Positions 9,567-19,059 of a stretch of DNA of 31,473 bases are shown in pieces. The stretch is taken from positions 1 through 31,473 of the forward strand of contig JAOPGA020001545.1 of the NCBI GenBank assembly GCA_026419775.2. The letters are read 5' to 3'. Numbering within the stretch: the stretch's first letter is position 1; each line of letters starts with the position of its first letter. The DNA comes from Acrasis kona. Lineage: Eukaryota; Heterolobosea; Eutetramitea; Acrasida; Acrasidae. The position numbers and the translations under genes were made by a program. Below the pieces are notes generated by a model. The model had not been told where the DNA came from, ran no database searches, and saw only the letters and a program-made list of their open reading frames with translations.

Positions 9567-11014
9567 ATGAGGAACTACGTCATGGACCCACCGCACTGCA
9601 ATGTGTGGATAGTGTTAGCGGCCGCAATTGCCATGATGGTATTAGCAGGAACAGATTATGTTTTTGGTACGGTTACCCCTTTTTAGATTCACACTGACAA
9701 ATTTTACAGCCACATTATACGTACCGCTTAAAGAGCACCTTTATTATAATCAAATTCAAATACAAACCGTCGGCTCAATGCGTATGCTTAGTAATTTATT
9801 TTCTCTCGCGACGGGAGTGTTTCATGACAGAGCAGGACCTCGGCTAACGTGTTCCATGGGTCTCATTTTGCTGGTGATAGGCTACTCATTATTTTACATG
9901 ACACTTTTAAGATTATTCGTGGTTCCATACTGGGTTCTGGGTTTATTCTTGACGACTTTAAGTTGGGGAACGAACGCTTGCTACACAAGTGGACTTTCTA
10001 CTTGCCTAAAAAACTTTGATCCGAAACATCGAGGAAAAATTGTAGGTTCATTGTTATGTATATATGGTATGACTGGAGGGTTATTCTCTGCATTGTTTCG
10101 TTTTGTGTTTGCTGGTAACATTGTTCATTTTGTGTTCTTCATGTTATTGTTTTGCGGTTCAATGCCAATCATTGGTATCATCTTTTTGAGCTCAAAACAA
10201 CAAGATCCGGTAAATGTTAATGATGAACGGACTGGTCTGCTGACGAACCCTAATGTGGACCCTTCCGAATCTACGGAAGATAATTCAATAATAAAAAAAC
10301 AAGTCAAAGATGACAATCCTCCTACATATCGTGTCATTATGACACAAGAATTTTGGCTTCTGTCGCTCTGTACGTTTTGTAGCATGGGCTCTTCTGTGTG
10401 TTTGTTGAATAACCTTGGTTCTGTAGTGCAATCTTATGGCGGCGAGGAAACCATTGTGGCTATTTTAATGATAATATACTCCGCTGCTAGTAGTTTTGGT
10501 CGCATTTTATTAGGATTGTTATCGGACAGATTGTCACAATGGATGAGTAGGCCCGCTTTTCTTAACTGTTGTTACCTATCGATAGGTATATGCATGTTTT
10601 GTTTTGCATACTCCACCGTACCGATGTTCTATGTGTTAATATTCTTATTTGGCGTGTCTTATGGTGGTAAGTGTTCGTTGTTTCATCATTGTTTGACAAT
10701 TTTCAGGAATGATGAGCACCACTCCGACGTTGATAGGGGATTTGTGGGGAACAAAGCATTTTGCAACTAATGTCGCAACCGTGTTTTTGTTCCAATTACT
10801 TGGATCGTATCTCATTAGTACGGTCATGGCCTCAAACATTTATGAGAGTTACATCCGTGGTGACGGTAAGAAGTGTAGGGGAAGGAACTGTTTTATGTAC
10901 ACATTCATAATTTGTGCTGCCTTGAGTATTGTAAGTTACACCACTTGCCTTGTTATTATGAGAAGGATAAAGCCTAAAATTGTTACAAAAGACCTTAAAA
11001 AACTAGAGGCTTGA
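9567..11014 (+). CDS. Major facilitator transporter, nodulin-like/NFD4 type
   Basis: Three exons, 9567-9666, 9710-10666 and 10707-11014 (introns 43 and 40 bp), give 454 residues. The first exon supplies transmembrane helix 1 (WIVLAAAIAMMVLAGTDYVF), absent if the frame is started later. Other family features are the F-H-D-R-A-G-P-R loop after helix 2, a charged central loop (about residues 190-235) and a second half ending with the GVSYGG helix and a G-D-L-W-G-T-K-H-F motif, which marks the nodulin-like/NFD4 and OFA-type families. It has about twelve hydrophobic segments. Substrate unknown; relatives carry monocarboxylates, nucleobases or metabolites. Confidence 0.85.
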
Positions 11015-11018
11015 TGTT

Positions 11019-11024
11019 AATAAA
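11019..11024 (+). terminator. Poly(A) signal of the NFD4-like gene
   Basis: AATAAA five bases after the stop codon. Confidence 0.55.
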
Positions 11025-11118
11025 TAATTATTTTGTAACAGCCTCAAACATTTTTTAATATTGGATGACTAAGAAGGGAACGATATTGAAGGAGTAAAGT
11101 AGTTAAAAATTAACGAAT

Positions 11119-11124
11119 TTTATT
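11119..11124 (-). terminator. Poly(A) signal of the GPI-type protein gene
   Basis: AATAAA on minus, four bases after the stop at 11129. Confidence 0.55.
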
Positions 11125-11128
11125 GCCC

Positions 11129-11746
11129 TTACAAAGCAGCCAAAACTGCAGCGGCACCTAGACCTACTGCACCGATTGAACCTACAACTGCAGCGGATCC
11201 GCTAGTTGATCTGTCATCACCTGACTCGTTGGATGGGGATGCGGTGGTTTGGGCTTGTGTGGTTGAGGGACGTGGGGTTGGTGCAGCAGTGGTGGAGGTT
11301 GGTGATGAGGTGGTTGATGATGGGGATGATGAAGTACTTGGAGAGCTTGAGGATACTGGGGATTGAGTTGTTTGTTTAGTGGCAGCTGGAGTTGGGGCTT
11401 GAGTTTGGGCTGAAGTTGGGGCTGGGGTTGGGGTTGCTCCTACAGTTTGTGCTGGTGTTGCGGTTGGGGCTTGAGTTGTGATTGGTGCCTCTGATTCGGC
11501 ACCATAGCATCTATCTCCTGAATTAGGGTTGTAGCAGTAAGGTTCTCCACCAACGGGTGCGCAGAACGCGTTTCCAGTAGCACAAAGCTTTCCAGAAGGT
11601 AAGTAGCAAGTGTATGCATTTGGATTATAGCACTCGCCGTTGCAGCATTTGTCGTTCAAATTGCATGTGTAAATACCACAAGTTGTTGCGGATACAAACC
11701 CTACGATAAATAAAACTGCAATTGATAAGATGATGGTCTTGTTCAT
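11129..11746 (-). CDS. Secreted Cys-rich, mucin-like protein, probably GPI-anchored
   Basis: Single frame of 205 residues. Signal peptide at 1-20 (ending FVSA). Residues 22-82 are Cys-rich (CGIYTC, DKCCNGECYNP, YTCYLPSGKLC, AFCAP, PYCYNP), resembling the small disulphide domains common in amoebal surface proteins. Residues 85-180 are a Thr/Ser/Pro/Ala mucin-like stalk likely to be O-glycosylated. The C-terminus has a small-residue stretch (STSGSAA) followed by a hydrophobic tail of about 18 residues with no charged end, which is the pattern of a GPI-attachment signal. Probable surface coat protein; ligand unknown. Confidence 0.8.
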   Translation of the reverse strand: MNKTIILSIAVLFIVGFVSATTCGIYTCNLNDKCCNGECYNPNAYTCYLPSGKLCATGNAFCAPVGGEPYCYNPNSGDRCYGAESEAPITTQAPTATPAQTVGATPTPAPTSAQTQAPTPAATKQTTQSPVSSSSPSTSSSPSSTTSSPTSTTAAPTPRPSTTQAQTTASPSNESGDDRSTSGSAAVVGSIGAVGLGAAAVLAAL

Positions 11747-11796
11747 TTTTGTTCTTGTACTTTTGTTTTTGTTTGTTGGAATTGCAGGAAAACAAA

Positions 11797-11806
11797 TTTA
11801 TTTAAA
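11797..11806 (-). promoter_or_regulatory. TATA-like element of the GPI-type protein gene
   Basis: TTTAAATAAA on minus, 50 bp before the ATG at 11746. Confidence 0.35.
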
Positions 11807-12197
11807 CCCTTCATGTCAAACGTCTTCTTTCAAATCTACATATGTGAAGAAAACGAAAATAAACAAATTTTGTATTAATGTGGCAGGTGCAATGTATTTT
11901 TAATGAACTGCCATAGCAGATTAAAAACTGTTCCGCAACTAAAAACACCGAACAAACCTTGTTGTTCGCAACGATACTGTAAATCAAAGGTTATTTTAAA
12001 GCGATTCAATAGTATGTTTTGTAGTGTTTTCTATCAGAATCTAGCCCAGTTCAGGGTTGATCAATCGTGTTGTAAGTAAAAGGAATTGATTAATAAATCT
12101 CTTTAAAATTGTACTCCAGTAGTGCTCCATGATATTCTAATACTTATTGAACATACATTAGTTACAAAACGATTATGAGGTTGATCGAAAAAATATT

Positions 12198-12203
12198 TTT
12201 ATT
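12198..12203 (-). terminator. Poly(A) signal of the thioesterase gene
   Basis: AATAAA on minus, 73 bp beyond the stop at 12277. Confidence 0.45.
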
Positions 12204-12276
12204 TTATATTACAAATTAATCCGTCCCGTGAACAAGGACAAGTTATCCAAGTGTATTCTCTCTATTCATAAAGTAT

Positions 12277-13209
12277 TCACAATTTACTTCTCATCTTTTC
12301 TTGAGCTTTTGATATTGGAACAATTCCTGCAAATTGTCTTCCACTCACTAACAGTCTACCGTTTGGGTCATAAGTCTTACAAACCTCCTCAAATATGCCA
12401 TCATGTGCACTGACAGTATCAAAAGTTTCATATACCCAAATGTTTCCCTCGTCTGGTAGTCTGTGAAAGATTATATCAAGTGACATTGTTGGGTACCAAT
12501 TTAAACCTTTTCTGACACGTGATGTTTCGTCGAATTCCAATATGGTAATGGGGTGCGGTATTAAGGCGTCGATAACAAACGAAAGACTAAAAATGTCATC
12601 CATTGGTCTCCCATTTCTGAAGCTTATCCACGCTCTTTCTTTTTTCTTATTTTCTTGGTCATCTGGGAGCAGTCTAACATCAATTGATCTATAAAGCGTT
12701 AGTGAGTTTAAAGCATCAGCGGGTTTTCCGTGAAATTGATCTAGGAGTTCGTCTTTAGACACGACTTTTGACATGTCTAAAGTTGTGCCGTCTGATTCGT
12801 ATACCCATGCGTTTGGATTTGAGTTCAGCTTTCCAAACCATGCCATACACATGATAATGGGGCTCGTGTCTGTTTGGGTTTTTGTCATTTTAATTACTAC
12901 TTGAGCATATTGTTTTGAGGTCTTTTGTACTTCAACTTTGAATTGTCTTTCACCGTATCCTGAAACTTTTAAAAAATGTAAGTTCGCGCTCAATGGGTGT
13001 GGAAACCAGGGCTCTTCTGTGTTTTTCAAAACTAGCTTTTGGTAATTTTTTAATGCAAGACTTCCAGCTTTCATACAAAGCGCGGACAGTATACCACCGT
13101 TCGGTGCTTTATTTATACTCCATTGATTTTGTTTTATCGTTCCCGAAAATAAATAAGGATTGTTTGGAGTGGGTGTAAGTGCAATGGCGTCGTCAAAATC
13201 AGGGATCAT
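12277..13209 (-). CDS. Double-hotdog thioesterase-like protein (acyl-CoA thioesterase superfamily)
   Basis: 310 residues from the ATG at 13209; the open frame runs further upstream but contains only non-ATG starts. The N-terminal hotdog half shows W-S-I-N-K-A-P-N-G-G-I-L (30-41), the family motif that packs the central helix. The C-terminal half shows RPMDDIFSLSFVIDALIPHP, W-Y-P-T-M-S-L-D-I-I-F-H-R, W-V-Y-E-T-F-D-T and a final NGRLLVSGRQFAG strand, as in TesB-like/4HBT_3 proteins. Such enzymes hydrolyse acyl-CoA thioesters; the chain-length preference cannot be read from sequence. An upstream exon joined near the acgcag preceding the ATG cannot be excluded. Confidence 0.82.
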   Translation of the reverse strand: MIPDFDDAIALTPTPNNPYLFSGTIKQNQWSINKAPNGGILSALCMKAGSLALKNYQKLVLKNTEEPWFPHPLSANLHFLKVSGYGERQFKVEVQKTSKQYAQVVIKMTKTQTDTSPIIMCMAWFGKLNSNPNAWVYESDGTTLDMSKVVSKDELLDQFHGKPADALNSLTLYRSIDVRLLPDDQENKKKERAWISFRNGRPMDDIFSLSFVIDALIPHPITILEFDETSRVRKGLNWYPTMSLDIIFHRLPDEGNIWVYETFDTVSAHDGIFEEVCKTYDPNGRLLVSGRQFAGIVPISKAQEKMRSKL

Positions 13210-13763
13210 CTTCTGCGTCTTATAACACAGTTGACAAACAAAGTGAACCAAATTTCGACTGTCACAATGTGACGAAGTTATGTAAAGAACGAGAATTAGG
13301 ATGCTTCTCAATTACTATCTACAAAAGAGCAGTCAAAAAGAAGAGCAATTCAGCCTCGGAAACGTAATACAAACAGTTTGGGTCAACATCCACAACTACT
13401 AGATAAAATCATCAATCACCGATCAATATAGGGATAAAGAAGTTGCGCAGAAGTTGTCACTTAATATTATTGAATCATGAAAGTCGACGCCCAGCTCGTA
13501 GAAGCATGATACCACTTTTTCTGACCTTCACGGTCCACTTACTTTCACACGTTTTATAATATCACAACCTTCCTTTTCTTTTATACACCCAGGTTTTGAA
13601 GACAAAGCGAGTAGAAGAACCAAAGTCATGATTCAAAACTTTTTCGGTTATCATCATTTAACGCCGACATGAAGGGCTTTTCTTGTCGTTAACATCGTAC
13701 ACATTGCACGATGCTTTAAATGCTAAAACATAATATTCCAAGTTGGTAATTGTTTATTTGCCA
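13210..13763. other. Intergenic stretch, 554 bp
   Basis: No credible ORF or RNA gene. There is a small inverted repeat, CATCGT/ACGATG with a 9-base loop, near 13695-13715, of unknown meaning. The thioesterase promoter should lie here. Confidence 0.45.
13753..13758 (-). terminator. Poly(A) signal of the secreted Cys-rich gene
   Basis: AATAAA on minus, five bases after the stop codon. Confidence 0.55.
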
Positions 13764-14759
13764 TTACAAAGGTTCTACTTGGACCTTGACGATGGGAGCT
13801 ACTTCTTGGCCCAAAAAGCTTCTCATTATCGCAGTGACCACAACATCTCCTTGATCAGCTACTGTGATAGATGTGTTGTTTCCTCCACGTACAACTAAAT
13901 CTGCATTCATAAGGTTTGTGTCTTGTTTGGTTTGTTTGTTCTTTGACCACATTAAGATAGTTTTAAACTTCTCACCTTCACCCTTTACTGCTAATGTAAT
14001 TAAGCTCTTTTGAGTGATGGTTGGAATGATGAGTTTAAATGTTTGGATGGACCATAAGTTGTGCTTTTCTAATTGTGTCACCGTGTTTGGTTGGACAAGT
14101 GCTTTTATTGGTACGTTGCTGTATTGGATGCCAATACCAACGTACGTGCATCTCTTGAATTCAATTGAGACGTAAATGGCAGATTTCTCCACATCATTGT
14201 TGCGGATGGTTAGGGTAGCATTTGCACCAGTGAGCTTTTGTTCGTGATTACTCTCACTTGGATTTCCTGTTTTGCTCGAAACATACAACGTCATTACATC
14301 ATCCTGACTCTGTTTTTGATAAACGTTGACTGTTACTTGGTCATAATTGTTTCTTTTAGTAAAGTCGCTTCTAAGAAGGTGTAGAATGGCGAGATTGACG
14401 TTTCCTTTGGTTGTAAAGTTATAAAGGTGAACAGTGCCATCCAAGAGCATATCACCGCGGCGATCCTCTGTATATACAAAAATTTCTTTGCGGTCTGCTG
14501 GCAAGTCCTCAAGGTAGCAAAAGTCTTGATTGTTTGAAGGAGTATTGCAAGGAGTGCATGATGAGAGACCGCGCACCGTACTCACACTTTTCTCAGGGCA
14601 TTTGTACATTTTATCGTCACCGGGACAATAGCTACCCTCATCACACTCAGGACAGTTCCCAAAAAAACTGCGTTGGAAGTGTTGTCCTGGACTACATTCG
14701 GTAGAGTTGACAACTGTAGTGCAAATTGTGAAAAGTGCCACAAACAAGAGTATTCTCAT
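13764..14759 (-). CDS. Secreted protein with ephrin-receptor-like Cys-rich N-terminus
   Basis: 331 residues, intronless. Signal peptide 1-19 (ending VVNS). Residues 22-82 form a Cys-rich block (CSPGQHF, CPECDEGSYCPG, CPEKSVST, SCTPC) resembling the GCC2/GCC3, or ephrin-receptor-like, module found in many protist surface proteins. Residues 95-331 are predicted beta-rich with several N-glycosylation sequons (NFT, NAT, NNTS) and no recognised fold. There is no C-terminal membrane or GPI signal, so it is probably fully secreted. Function unknown. Confidence 0.78.
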   Translation of the reverse strand: MRILLFVALFTICTTVVNSTECSPGQHFQRSFFGNCPECDEGSYCPGDDKMYKCPEKSVSTVRGLSSCTPCNTPSNNQDFCYLEDLPADRKEIFVYTEDRRGDMLLDGTVHLYNFTTKGNVNLAILHLLRSDFTKRNNYDQVTVNVYQKQSQDDVMTLYVSSKTGNPSESNHEQKLTGANATLTIRNNDVEKSAIYVSIEFKRCTYVGIGIQYSNVPIKALVQPNTVTQLEKHNLWSIQTFKLIIPTITQKSLITLAVKGEGEKFKTILMWSKNKQTKQDTNLMNADLVVRGGNNTSITVADQGDVVVTAIMRSFLGQEVAPIVKVQVEPL

Positions 14760-14965
14760 TATTTTTTGTGTTTCTCAAGACTAGTACTTTCCTAAATGAA
14801 ATGCGTCTGGTAAAATAGGTTTTGTAATAGGCTTCCTATCGGTCAACTTATGCCACCTCTATTCAGCAATTACATTGGCATATCAAATGAAGGAATACAC
14901 TTAGTTTTCTATTCATATTCATCTACATATAACAATAAAGAGAAATACAAAGAAGATTGCGTATT

Positions 14966-16023
14966 CTACATGACCATACATTTTTTTATTTTGTTTTCGC
15001 TCACATGTTGTTTGCTTTTCGCTCTTTTTTTATCAATGTAGTGTTTTTCTGTGACCGTGTTGATTATTTCTCCATTGTTGAGTTTTTCCCATGTGTGTGG
15101 TATCGCTGGATAAAATCCTTTGGAGTAATAGGCAATGGCACAAATGGCCTCTTTAATGTTTTGCCCCGTTAATGCGCTCGTTTCGATATGTGAGCACTCG
15201 TATTGTTTTGCGAGTGCATTTGCTTCTTCGCACGTTACCTCTCTTTGTGCCTCTAAATCTGATTTGCAACCAACTAGAATGATTGGTAGTCGTTCGGGTG
15301 GGACTTTTCTATCGGAAATTATTCGTTCTAGGAGCTCTTTACATTTTTCTAAACTTTTTGAACAAGTGACGGAGTATGTGAGCATGAATCCGTGAGCACA
15401 TTCCACGTACGATGAGTATTGTTGGTCAATGAAGTCATCTATTCTATTAAAAGCTCGGTAAAACCCTAAAGTAATTTTTATTGTTAATGTCTTGATGTTT
15501 GCATACCTCCTGGCACAAAGTAGAATGGAACTTGCTCATCGTCTGGCATTTTAAAATGAATGGTGTAATACTCTTCCAAGTTTTCGTAAGCGAGTTCCAT
15601 GGAGTTTGTTGAATATTTGGTCAGGAGGGTAGATTTTCCACATGATACTCCGCCAAATACTGCCTAGTAAAGTGAGTTAAAGAGGTGAATGTGATAACGT
15701 ACTATTATTGTTTTATCTCCCACTCGACGTTCGTTATAGTGCTTTTTGGTCGGCATGACGAGTCTTCTTGCAGCTTGTTTACGATACTGTTCCAACTGTG
15801 AAATTGCAAAGTAATAATTCTTGTCCAAAAGGCCTCTGCTATTATATTTAAAGTGTGGAATCCATAAATCATCTACTATTGCTTGCTGTCGAAATGCTTT
15901 TGACAAGCACAATAATTTACATTTTTCTGTCAAATTCAAGTATGAAATAATCAATCTGATGATATCGTCTGGTATTTGAGAGAAGTTTGGTTTTGCTTTG
16001 GAGTTCTGGCTTGGTGCTGTCAT
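14966..16023 (-). CDS. F-box protein fused to an atypical Ras-like GTPase with CaaX box
   Basis: Three exons on minus: 16023-15703, 15663-15507 and 15465-14966, with introns of 39 bp (GTACGT...CTAG) and 41 bp (GTATGC...TTTAG), giving 325 residues. Residues 14-58 are an F-box (FSQIPDDIIRLIISYLNL, then LSKAFRQ and DDLWIPHF), which normally docks SKP1 in an SCF ubiquitin ligase. A basic linker follows. The Ras-like domain begins at 106: P-loop G-G-V-S-C-G-K-S-T (111-119) intact; the DxxGQ switch II motif is replaced by F-V-P-G-G; NKxD is C-K-S-D; ETSAL matches G5. The C-terminus KKCMVM is a basic CaaX box suited to farnesylation. Nucleotide binding is plausible, normal GTP hydrolysis less so. 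Confidence 0.85.
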
Positions 16024-16277
16024 TGTGCTTTTATGGATAACTTGGCTTCATGTGGAGAACTAGTTCAAGGTCTGTGACATGGAAATCATCTTTACAAAAA
16101 AACTTTGACAAAGACCGTGCATCGATCAAGTGCAGATGCAAGAGCATTAAGAGCATCAGAAAAGAAGTTGGCCACCAAGTAATTACACGTTTAGGCGGTA
16201 TAGATTTCGATCGGTTGATTAAAAAAGGTTTGATTTGTTTATTTACAAAAGTGTGGACCGTTCTGAAGAACCGATTC
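16024..16277. other. Intergenic spacer, 254 bp
   Basis: Lies between two minus-strand genes and contains the transporter poly(A) signal. Short ORFs run through it on both strands without signal peptide, domain or TATA context, so none is called. Confidence 0.45.
16238..16243 (-). terminator. Poly(A) signal of the MFSD4-like gene
   Basis: AATAAA on minus, 34 bp beyond the stop at 16278. Confidence 0.5.
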
Positions 16278-17945
16278 CTAATGCGCCCATTCACTTTTAG
16301 ACTCCTTTGATTGCTCTACCGCTTTCTTGTTTCTGAACACTATCAAAAGTACCGCGTAAAGTACGGCAGCAATACTGCACATTATTAATAAAGACCACAT
16401 GAGGCCGTCTGGACCTGCAACTTTGAAGGAGGTTGTTACGCAGAGAGGAATCACCATCTCACCAAACGCAGCACCAATAACCATGACACCAGTCATAGCA
16501 CCGCTTACTTCAATGCCCATGTGAGTTTTAGGGAGCGAGATTGTTGCAGGGAATTGAGATGCCATTGAAGCACCTAGAATAGCTGTTCCAATACAGACCA
16601 TAACCAAGCTATTGTTGAATGTCAATAGAACTGCAATTGCCAAAAAGACACCCAAAACGTCCAACACCAACATGATGCTTGGTCTCAACCAACCAGATAA
16701 GGGTATCGCAACCAAGCGACCAACGGTAAAGCTCAACCAGAACTCGGAATTCACCAAGGAAGCACCGGCCTCGTCAGTCAAGTCCTTCATGCGAACGTAA
16801 GTGTAGATCAACCCACCATAACCAACTTCGATACCGACATAGAAGAATAAAGCGGCGGCCGTTAGCAGAGTAATTATAACTTTTTTGACCAAGGATGTGT
16901 CTTGTTCATCTTCAATCACCTCTTCAACTTTTTCTTGTGGCTTGTCCATAATGTCTCCTTCTACTTTTCCTCCTTCGACTACATCTTCTAACTCCTTGTG
17001 TTGAGGTTTAGCTTCCATAATGTCCGGTTGCTCTTGCTTGTTTGGCACGTAAGAGAACTTGGGTTCTTCCTCGCCGTAAGGTGTTTTGGGCCTGCGTAGT
17101 GGGAAGGTAAGTTTTGCGGCAAGTTCCTTGAGAGTCAATCTTTTTTTGGTTCTTGGTGTCTTTGATGGCGAAACGTTGTTGCTGGCATCCATCTTTGGGC
17201 TAAATATGATCATGACTGCAGTTGCGATTGCTGCCGCTGCAAAGATCCAGTAGGATACGTGAACAGAGTTTGGGAAAACCTCGCTCTCTGTGGATACTAC
17301 CGATGTGACCGCAGAGATCACGAGAGGGGCAATGACCGATCCCACACCCACACAGAAATGTAGCGCTTGCATGAAAGGACCCACCTTGTCTCCCCAAATG
17401 TACACCAGGACAACGTTACAGAACACGTTGACTATTCCTCCAAAGAGACCCATAACAGCGTGCAGAGACACCATCAAGTAGAAGGAGGTCACAATTGGTA
17501 TGAAAGCAAACGCTATGCTCTGGATCATGATGCATAGCGACAGGAGTAGCTTGCGCTGCCACGCTTGTGTGAATAGGTCAATAATCTTTCCACCTGCAGT
17601 AGAACCAACAACTACTCCCAATCCTCTAATAGTGAACACCCATCCCATATCCTCCACTGATCGACCAGTGCGTAGTGCCAAATACTCTAAAGTAGGTCCG
17701 AGAGCACTCATCGATGCTCCAAAAGCAATAAAGCACAAACAAAGCATTATGGTGGCAATGATGGATGCTTTTGGGTATTTGGCAGACCTTATTGCCTCAA
17801 CGTCCAATTTCTTCGCTTCACTCACAGCATCTGAGTCTAGTCTTGGTGGTGGAGCCGATTTCGTTGCAATCTTTTCCACACAAGCAGCATCATAGGTGAT
17901 TGGGACATTATCCACAGGGCTAATGCGTGACTCTTGAGGTGGCAT
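16278..17945 (-). CDS. Major facilitator transporter, MFSD4/NaGLT1-like
   Basis: Intronless, 555 residues. A soluble N-terminus of about 60 residues precedes helix 1 (IIATIMLCLCFIAFGASMSA), followed by L-G-P-T-L-E-Y-L-A and V-F-T-I-R-G-L-G-V-V-V-G-S-T-A-G-G, which match the MFSD4/sodium-glucose transporter 1 subgroup. A charged cytosolic loop (about 255-355, rich in Lys, Glu and Pro) separates the two six-helix halves. The second half has a W-L-S-F-T-V-G-R-L-type motif and ends with a charged tail. A sugar or similar solute is likely, but substrate residues cannot be assigned. Confidence 0.85.
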   Translation of the reverse strand: MPPQESRISPVDNVPITYDAACVEKIATKSAPPPRLDSDAVSEAKKLDVEAIRSAKYPKASIIATIMLCLCFIAFGASMSALGPTLEYLALRTGRSVEDMGWVFTIRGLGVVVGSTAGGKIIDLFTQAWQRKLLLSLCIMIQSIAFAFIPIVTSFYLMVSLHAVMGLFGGIVNVFCNVVLVYIWGDKVGPFMQALHFCVGVGSVIAPLVISAVTSVVSTESEVFPNSVHVSYWIFAAAAIATAVMIIFSPKMDASNNVSPSKTPRTKKRLTLKELAAKLTFPLRRPKTPYGEEEPKFSYVPNKQEQPDIMEAKPQHKELEDVVEGGKVEGDIMDKPQEKVEEVIEDEQDTSLVKKVIITLLTAAALFFYVGIEVGYGGLIYTYVRMKDLTDEAGASLVNSEFWLSFTVGRLVAIPLSGWLRPSIMLVLDVLGVFLAIAVLLTFNNSLVMVCIGTAILGASMASQFPATISLPKTHMGIEVSGAMTGVMVIGAAFGEMVIPLCVTTSFKVAGPDGLMWSLLIMCSIAAVLYAVLLIVFRNKKAVEQSKESKSEWAH

Positions 17946-18169
17946 GTTTTGTTTTTGTGTGTATTTTTGTTAATGGGGACTACACCCAACATTTTTAAAT
18001 TCAACACCAGAATAGAGAGATAACAATAGTTGTATGGTGGCATTAAATTTAGTCACTGGGCTAACAATTATGGTCGTATCTTCTATTTTTGAGCGAGAGT
18101 TGGGTATTAAGCCCGCCCGGAGAAATTTATCTGAACGGATTACATTAAACAGGGTTATTGTATTACTGT

Positions 18170-18175
18170 TTTATT
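18170..18175 (-). terminator. Poly(A) signal of the LIN37-like gene
   Basis: AATAAA on minus, 13 bp beyond the stop at 18189. Confidence 0.5.
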
Positions 18176-18188
18176 TATTTTACATGTT

Positions 18189-18902
18189 TTATAAGGTATC
18201 AGATTCGTTGCACAGGAGTTCTATTTTTTTAGCCGTCTCCTGATTTGCCTCTCTTAATCTTCTTTGTCGCTTTGTGTTTCTGCACCACTCAATCATGTTA
18301 GTGAATAACGTCTCTTTTGATTCACGTTTACGCTTCTTCTTTGTAATTTGTGTTAAAAAGTCTGTACCTGATTCATATTCTAATTCAATCGTATGTTGTG
18401 TATTTGTAACGACGACATCCTTGTCGTCCGTGATGACGTTTGAAGTGTTGTTTAAAGTGTTGTTATTTGTTAAGGTTGTCAAGTCGATTACATTCCATCT
18501 CGAACTGTCACCATCTTGTACTCTTGGAAGTGATGATAGGTACCAACTTCTAGCGAAACTATATAGGGATGTATTTGTGTTGGTTTGTGGAGTTTGGTGG
18601 TTTGGGCCTCGATAAAAAGTTAACCGCCTACCAAGTACTTGTAATGTAATGTAATTTGATGCTGAATTCTTAGGGGCAGTTGATGAACTTAGCGTGTCTT
18701 TTTCTACATGTTCGTCAGATTGGCTTGTTTTATCGTGTGTTCCGTTTTGTAACTGGTCTTTTTGAATGTCGTTTCCACTCCCATTAACTGGCGCTCTCGG
18801 TTGTTCACAAACAACATCCAATAGAGTTCTAAATCCATCATCATCTATCGCCTCGCTTGTTTGATTGGAATTTGATGTTGGTTCGTTGTTTGGTTCCACC
18901 AT
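18189..18902 (-). CDS. LIN37-like subunit of the MuvB/DREAM complex (probable)
   Basis: 237 residues from the ATG at 18902. Most of it is low-complexity, but two blocks resemble LIN37. Residues 111-130, with T-S-L-Y-S-F-A-R-S-W, correspond to the T-P-L-Y-x-x-C-R-x-W motif of animal LIN37. The C-terminal helix at 197-230 (LFTNMIEWCRNTKRQRRL, then REANQETAKKIELL) parallels the LIN37 tail L-I-Y-R-N-M-Q-R-W-x-x-I-R-Q-R-W-K. LIN37 is a MuvB subunit repressing cell-cycle genes with E2F and RB-family proteins. Similarity was judged from memory, so the name is tentative. The promoter has an E2F-type motif and a TATA-like box. Confidence 0.6.
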   Translation of the reverse strand: MVEPNNEPTSNSNQTSEAIDDDGFRTLLDVVCEQPRAPVNGSGNDIQKDQLQNGTHDKTSQSDEHVEKDTLSSSTAPKNSASNYITLQVLGRRLTFYRGPNHQTPQTNTNTSLYSFARSWYLSSLPRVQDGDSSRWNVIDLTTLTNNNTLNNTSNVITDDKDVVVTNTQHTIELEYESGTDFLTQITKKKRKRESKETLFTNMIEWCRNTKRQRRLREANQETAKKIELLCNESDTL

Positions 18903-18934
18903 CACAACGTCAAAACTATTAACGGCGAATTCAC

Positions 18935-18943
18935 TTTTTTATA
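18935..18943 (-). promoter_or_regulatory. TATA-like element of the LIN37-like gene
   Basis: TATAAAAAA on minus, 32 bp before the ATG at 18902. Confidence 0.4.
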
Positions 18944-18959
18944 AACCAACCAGATTTTA

Positions 18960-18966
18960 GCGGGAA
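18960..18966 (-). promoter_or_regulatory. E2F-type site upstream of the LIN37-like gene
   Basis: TTCCCGC on minus, 57 bp before the ATG and just upstream of the TATA-like element. It matches the core of the E2F/DP consensus (TTSSCGC). A 7-base match alone is weak; its position is what makes it notable. Confidence 0.3.
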
Positions 18967-19042
18967 GCTTTTCGTGCAAGTCAATCAACAAAGTTCCGAC
19001 AACAAACGCAGTTCATCAAGTATTACTTATTAACAACGCAAA

Positions 19043-19048
19043 TTTATT
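19043..19048 (-). terminator. Poly(A) signal of the E2 variant gene
   Basis: AATAAA on minus, 11 bp beyond the stop at 19060. Confidence 0.5.
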
Positions 19049-19059
19049 TTACAGAAAGT

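Larger units (their letters stand above)
11747..12276. other. Intergenic stretch, 530 bp
   Basis: AT-rich and without a credible ORF. It should hold the 5' region of the GPI-type gene (TATA-like element at 11797-11806, minus) and the 3' end of the thioesterase gene (AATAAA on minus at 12198-12203). I see no convincing tRNA or other RNA structure. Confidence 0.5.

Noticed and set aside
12040-12075. tRNA-like sequence around gggttgatcaatc
   Set aside because: It resembles a T-arm only loosely; no matching acceptor stem, D-arm or anticodon arm could be paired.
12277-13311. Longer thioesterase start at 13311
   Set aside because: That start is TTG, and the extra 34 residues do not match the family; the ATG at 13209 fits.
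13695-13715. Hairpin CATCGT/ACGATG
   Set aside because: A 6 bp stem is expected by chance in this much sequence and has no terminator or RNA-gene context.
16031-16310. Short ORFs on both strands between the GTPase fusion and the transporter
   Set aside because: Both overlap known gene ends, have no family features, and overlap the transporter poly(A) signal.
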